The notes beneath the pieces were generated by a model, which saw only the letters and a program-made list of their open reading frames with translations, did no database searches and had not been told where the DNA came from. From assembly GCF_015057245.1 (NCBI RefSeq), contig NZ_SVET01000008.1, positions 1 through 64,000 on the forward strand: a DNA stretch of 64,000 nt. The letters are read 5' to 3'. Source of the stretch: Pseudobutyrivibrio ruminis (GTDB lineage: Bacteria; Bacillota; Clostridia; Lachnospirales; Lachnospiraceae). The position numbers were made by a program, and so were the translations under genes. Positions 61,757-64,000 of the stretch are shown in pieces; position 1 is the stretch's first letter, and each line of letters opens with the position of its first letter.

Positions 61757-62779
61757 ATGAACAAAAATCAAAAAAGATGTTTGGAATTCCTTGCGGTCCT
61801 TGTGATTGCTGGTATTGTTGCAATTTCAAGCCCATTAAATCCTTGGATGAACAATGTCTTTACTCAGGTTCAGGAAGAAATCCTTAGTATTGCGTATTCA
61901 GTAAGAGAAGGATATCTTGCTTACGTTGAATTGGATGGTCACTACGGACCAGTTGTATATGAGTTCTTTGGACTTGGTTATTTACCAACAGACACTCACT
62001 TAGTTCAGTTTATAATGGAGACAGCTCTCAATTTTGTGTCTATATTATTCTTATATAAGACAGCAAAGCTTTACACATCGAATATTTTTGCTTGGGTTGC
62101 AGCGGCAGTGGTTGCCATTTTTGAATGGGGAGCACTTACCCATGCTGGTGCAGAAGAAATATTGTTCTTTATTATGTCACTGACTTGTTACCATGTGGCT
62201 CGTCAGCTAAAGGCAGGAATGCTATCACATCATACATATTTGCTTGCAATTGATTTAGGCCTGGTTCTTTTTATCCAACCGGGATATGCAATCTTTTGGG
62301 CAATACTTATTGTATTCTTTGCAATCAAATTCAAGGTTGATGGCATTGATGGAAAGGGGTACAGAGCATTCTGGTTCTCAACAATTGAAGGTTGGATAAC
62401 TGTAGCAGTCCCAATGGGATTATATTTATGGTATTTCAAAAATGGAGCAGCATTTTTACAGAATGTAGTTTCATACAACTTTAACAACATAGGTTCATTT
62501 GGCGAAGGATTAAAGGTGGTTCTTGCAACACCTTGGACTATCGCAATTGCGGTACTTGTAATTGCAATCATCATAAAAGTGGTTATGAATGAAAATGTTG
62601 CTGATTTATGTATTTGGCTTGGAGTAGTAATTTGTGCAATAATAGTAGTAGCACTACAGGGGGAGAATCTTGATTCATTCAAGGTAGCAGTTAAGGCTCT
62701 ATATATTGTTCCAGTTGCTAGTATCCTTTCACTTTTGGATAAGCCACTTGGACTGAAAATAGAGGAAAGAGATAATTAA
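61757..62779 (+). CDS. Polytopic membrane protein, possible GT-C type glycosyltransferase
   Basis: 340 residues with about nine hydrophobic helices. The first outer loop has VELDGHYGPVVYEFFGLGY, similar in spirit to the acidic loop of GT-C/PMT (family 39) enzymes, but I see no decisive motif. It lies between the serine-rich adhesin and asp2, so a role in adhesin glycosylation or export is a reasonable inference. Ribosome site TAGGAGGT. Followed by a terminator. Confidence 0.6.
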   Translation: MNKNQKRCLEFLAVLVIAGIVAISSPLNPWMNNVFTQVQEEILSIAYSVREGYLAYVELDGHYGPVVYEFFGLGYLPTDTHLVQFIMETALNFVSILFLYKTAKLYTSNIFAWVAAAVVAIFEWGALTHAGAEEILFFIMSLTCYHVARQLKAGMLSHHTYLLAIDLGLVLFIQPGYAIFWAILIVFFAIKFKVDGIDGKGYRAFWFSTIEGWITVAVPMGLYLWYFKNGAAFLQNVVSYNFNNIGSFGEGLKVVLATPWTIAIAVLVIAIIIKVVMNENVADLCIWLGVVICAIIVVALQGENLDSFKVAVKALYIVPVASILSLLDKPLGLKIEERDN

Positions 62780-62782
62780 GAT

Positions 62783-62820
62783 TTAAAGCCCAGCTTGTAG
62801 TAATGCTTGCTGGGCTTTTA
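62783..62820 (+). terminator. Stem-loop terminator before asp2
   Basis: AAAGCCCAGC, 14-base loop, GCTGGGCTTT, then TATA. The T-run is short, so some read-through into asp2 is likely. Confidence 0.7.
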
Positions 62821-62845
62821 TATTGCACGAAGGGCTTAAATTTAC

Positions 62846-64000
62846 ATGGATAAGATTAGGATTTTACAGATTGGAACAGAAAGTTGGGAAAACAAATATA
62901 GCTATCCTGACAATGTAAAGATTATCTTTGCTGATAATACAATCGAAAAGAAAAAAGAAATATATGAGATTGTTATGCTTGAAAGAAATCTGGAGGAGGA
63001 CGAGGTTGAGGCAGTTTTACAAATGTCCATGTCATACTGCGTCTTTATTGTTGGAGATTTCAAGCTTAATCGGCCTACCACCAGACTTTTCAATCGAAGA
63101 ATGGGCAAAAATTTGGCGATGGAGGATATTCAGGATTTTCTGACCAATGAGACAAAGAAGTATTTTCCACACCCATATGGAGAAAAGTTTAAGCCAGAAA
63201 ATGTTGGTGTTGCTCAGGGCTTCAAAGGAAGCATCAGATGGAATGGACAGTATGCTGTAGAGTTACAGGGGGATTATGGAAATGAGTTTACCCAGGTTGC
63301 TTTCTGGAAGAATAATATTCCAATAGTAAAAGACCAAGGATTGGAATTTTGGCTAGAGTACGAAAAAGACGACACTGTAGAAATATCATTATCAATTACT
63401 CAGTTTGTGCCAGGCTCTCTATCTGACGTTCGAGATTCCTGGACGTTTAGCGAAGAAGATTTGAAAGAACCTGTCCTTATTGAAGGTCGAAATGGTGATG
63501 GCCAGCTGTTTGTATCACTTCGTGCAGCAGGCCAGGGAAAGCTGAATATTATAGCTTTGCACGACCGAGTATCTAGATGGGATTTAGGCACATTTATGGT
63601 GGGTGGTAAACGCTATGTCACATCTGAACGAGAGGAGATTTTCTCTTACTTTGATCCAGGAGATTTCAAACCACCACTTGCAGTTTATTTTTCAGGCTAT
63701 AAAACCCAAGAAGGTTTTGAAGGATATTACATGATGCGAAAAATGGGATGCCCATTTTTGCTGATTGCAGAGCAACGTTTTGAAGGCGGTGGCTTTTATA
63801 TGGGAAGCCCAGAGTTTGAAGCGTTGATGGTTAAGATAATTGACGAGCATCTAAATAAGCTGGGATTTTATCCAGATCAGTTGATTCTTTCGGGAATATC
63901 TATGGGAACAATTGGCTCATTATATTATGGTTGCGACATGAGACCTCATGCTCTTATTTTAGGAAAACCTTTGGCTAGCCTTGGCGATATCGCTGCAAAT
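62846..64000 (+). CDS. asp2: Accessory Sec system protein Asp2 (N-terminal 385 codons, cut by the window edge)
   Basis: Open from ATG 62846 to the right edge, with AAGGG upstream. The start MDKIRILQIGTESW, the block PLAVYFSGYKTQEGFEGYYM and the serine-hydrolase elbow SGISMG with S352 match Asp2, which acetylates sugars on serine-rich glycoproteins and is needed for their export with SecA2/SecY2. Usual length is about 500-520 residues, so about a quarter is missing. Asp1, Asp3, SecA2, SecY2 and GtfA/B would be expected further right. Confidence 0.9.
   Translation, partial: MDKIRILQIGTESWENKYSYPDNVKIIFADNTIEKKKEIYEIVMLERNLEEDEVEAVLQMSMSYCVFIVGDFKLNRPTTRLFNRRMGKNLAMEDIQDFLTNETKKYFPHPYGEKFKPENVGVAQGFKGSIRWNGQYAVELQGDYGNEFTQVAFWKNNIPIVKDQGLEFWLEYEKDDTVEISLSITQFVPGSLSDVRDSWTFSEEDLKEPVLIEGRNGDGQLFVSLRAAGQGKLNIIALHDRVSRWDLGTFMVGGKRYVTSEREEIFSYFDPGDFKPPLAVYFSGYKTQEGFEGYYMMRKMGCPFLLIAEQRFEGGGFYMGSPEFEALMVKIIDEHLNKLGFYPDQLILSGISMGTIGSLYYGCDMRPHALILGKPLASLGDIAAN

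Overview
The window looks like chromosomal DNA of a Lachnospiraceae bacterium, close to Butyrivibrio/Pseudobutyrivibrio. The grounds are a low-to-moderate GC content with strong GGAGG-type ribosome sites, Firmicutes-type housekeeping genes (single-chain glycyl-tRNA synthetase, Era-RecO, Rho, DUF4364, YqhQ-PrmC-PrfA), a circularly permuted family 3 glucosidase of the kind described from Butyrivibrio and Ruminococcus, and large sortase-dependent surface operons. The assignment is from gene content only; no 16S gene is present.

Layout. 1-8504: start of an unknown minus-strand gene, then surface operon 1 (a von Willebrand A/SpaA-type LPYTG adhesin followed by five secreted or membrane proteins, here called A to E). 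8606-29951: housekeeping and signalling genes (MscS channel, M16 peptidase, era, recO, glyQS, CBS-type pyrophosphatase, EAL phosphodiesterase, rho, malic enzyme, DUF4364, hybrid kinase and receiver protein, rpmE, yqhQ, prmC, prfA). 30031-32093: LytTR regulator with a GHKL kinase. 32319-38254: two family 3 glycosidases around a GtrA-like protein. 38312-40640: HD-GYP protein (minus) and a family 2 glycosyltransferase. 40641-42318: an unusual non-coding region with an eight-unit array of GACTATA/TATAGTC inverted repeats (about 52 bp period) directly upstream of a PD-(D/E)XK-like nuclease gene. 42562-55734: surface operon 2 (fibro-slime/LPETG adhesin, LPFTG major pilin, two class C sortases, then a second copy of cassette A to E, then a small tail protein and a fusion of a SipW-type signal peptidase with a class B sortase). 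55890-64000: serine-rich-repeat adhesin, a polytopic membrane protein and the start of asp2 of the accessory Sec system.

How it fits together. Both surface operons carry the same five-gene cassette: A (secreted, no anchor), B (SipW-cognate AYFTD signal, TasA/camelysin-like), C (variant AxVYQ signal), D ((S/G)PQTGD sorting signal) and E (C-terminal membrane anchor). Operon 1 has no processing enzyme of its own, so the SipW-sortase B fusion of operon 2 is the obvious shared maturation enzyme: its peptidase half suits B and C, its sortase B half suits D. Three of these promoters share tandem CTTGCCAA boxes 20-21 bp apart, placed 26-27 bp before an extended -10; the same boxes appear in reverse orientation upstream of the serine-rich adhesin. 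This suggests a common surface regulon, possibly under a LytTR-type regulator.

The two things I think least described are the GACTATA array with its nuclease neighbour and the duplicated TasA-like/sortase cassette with a fused SipW-SrtB enzyme. All calls are from reading sequence and family knowledge; no search was run.
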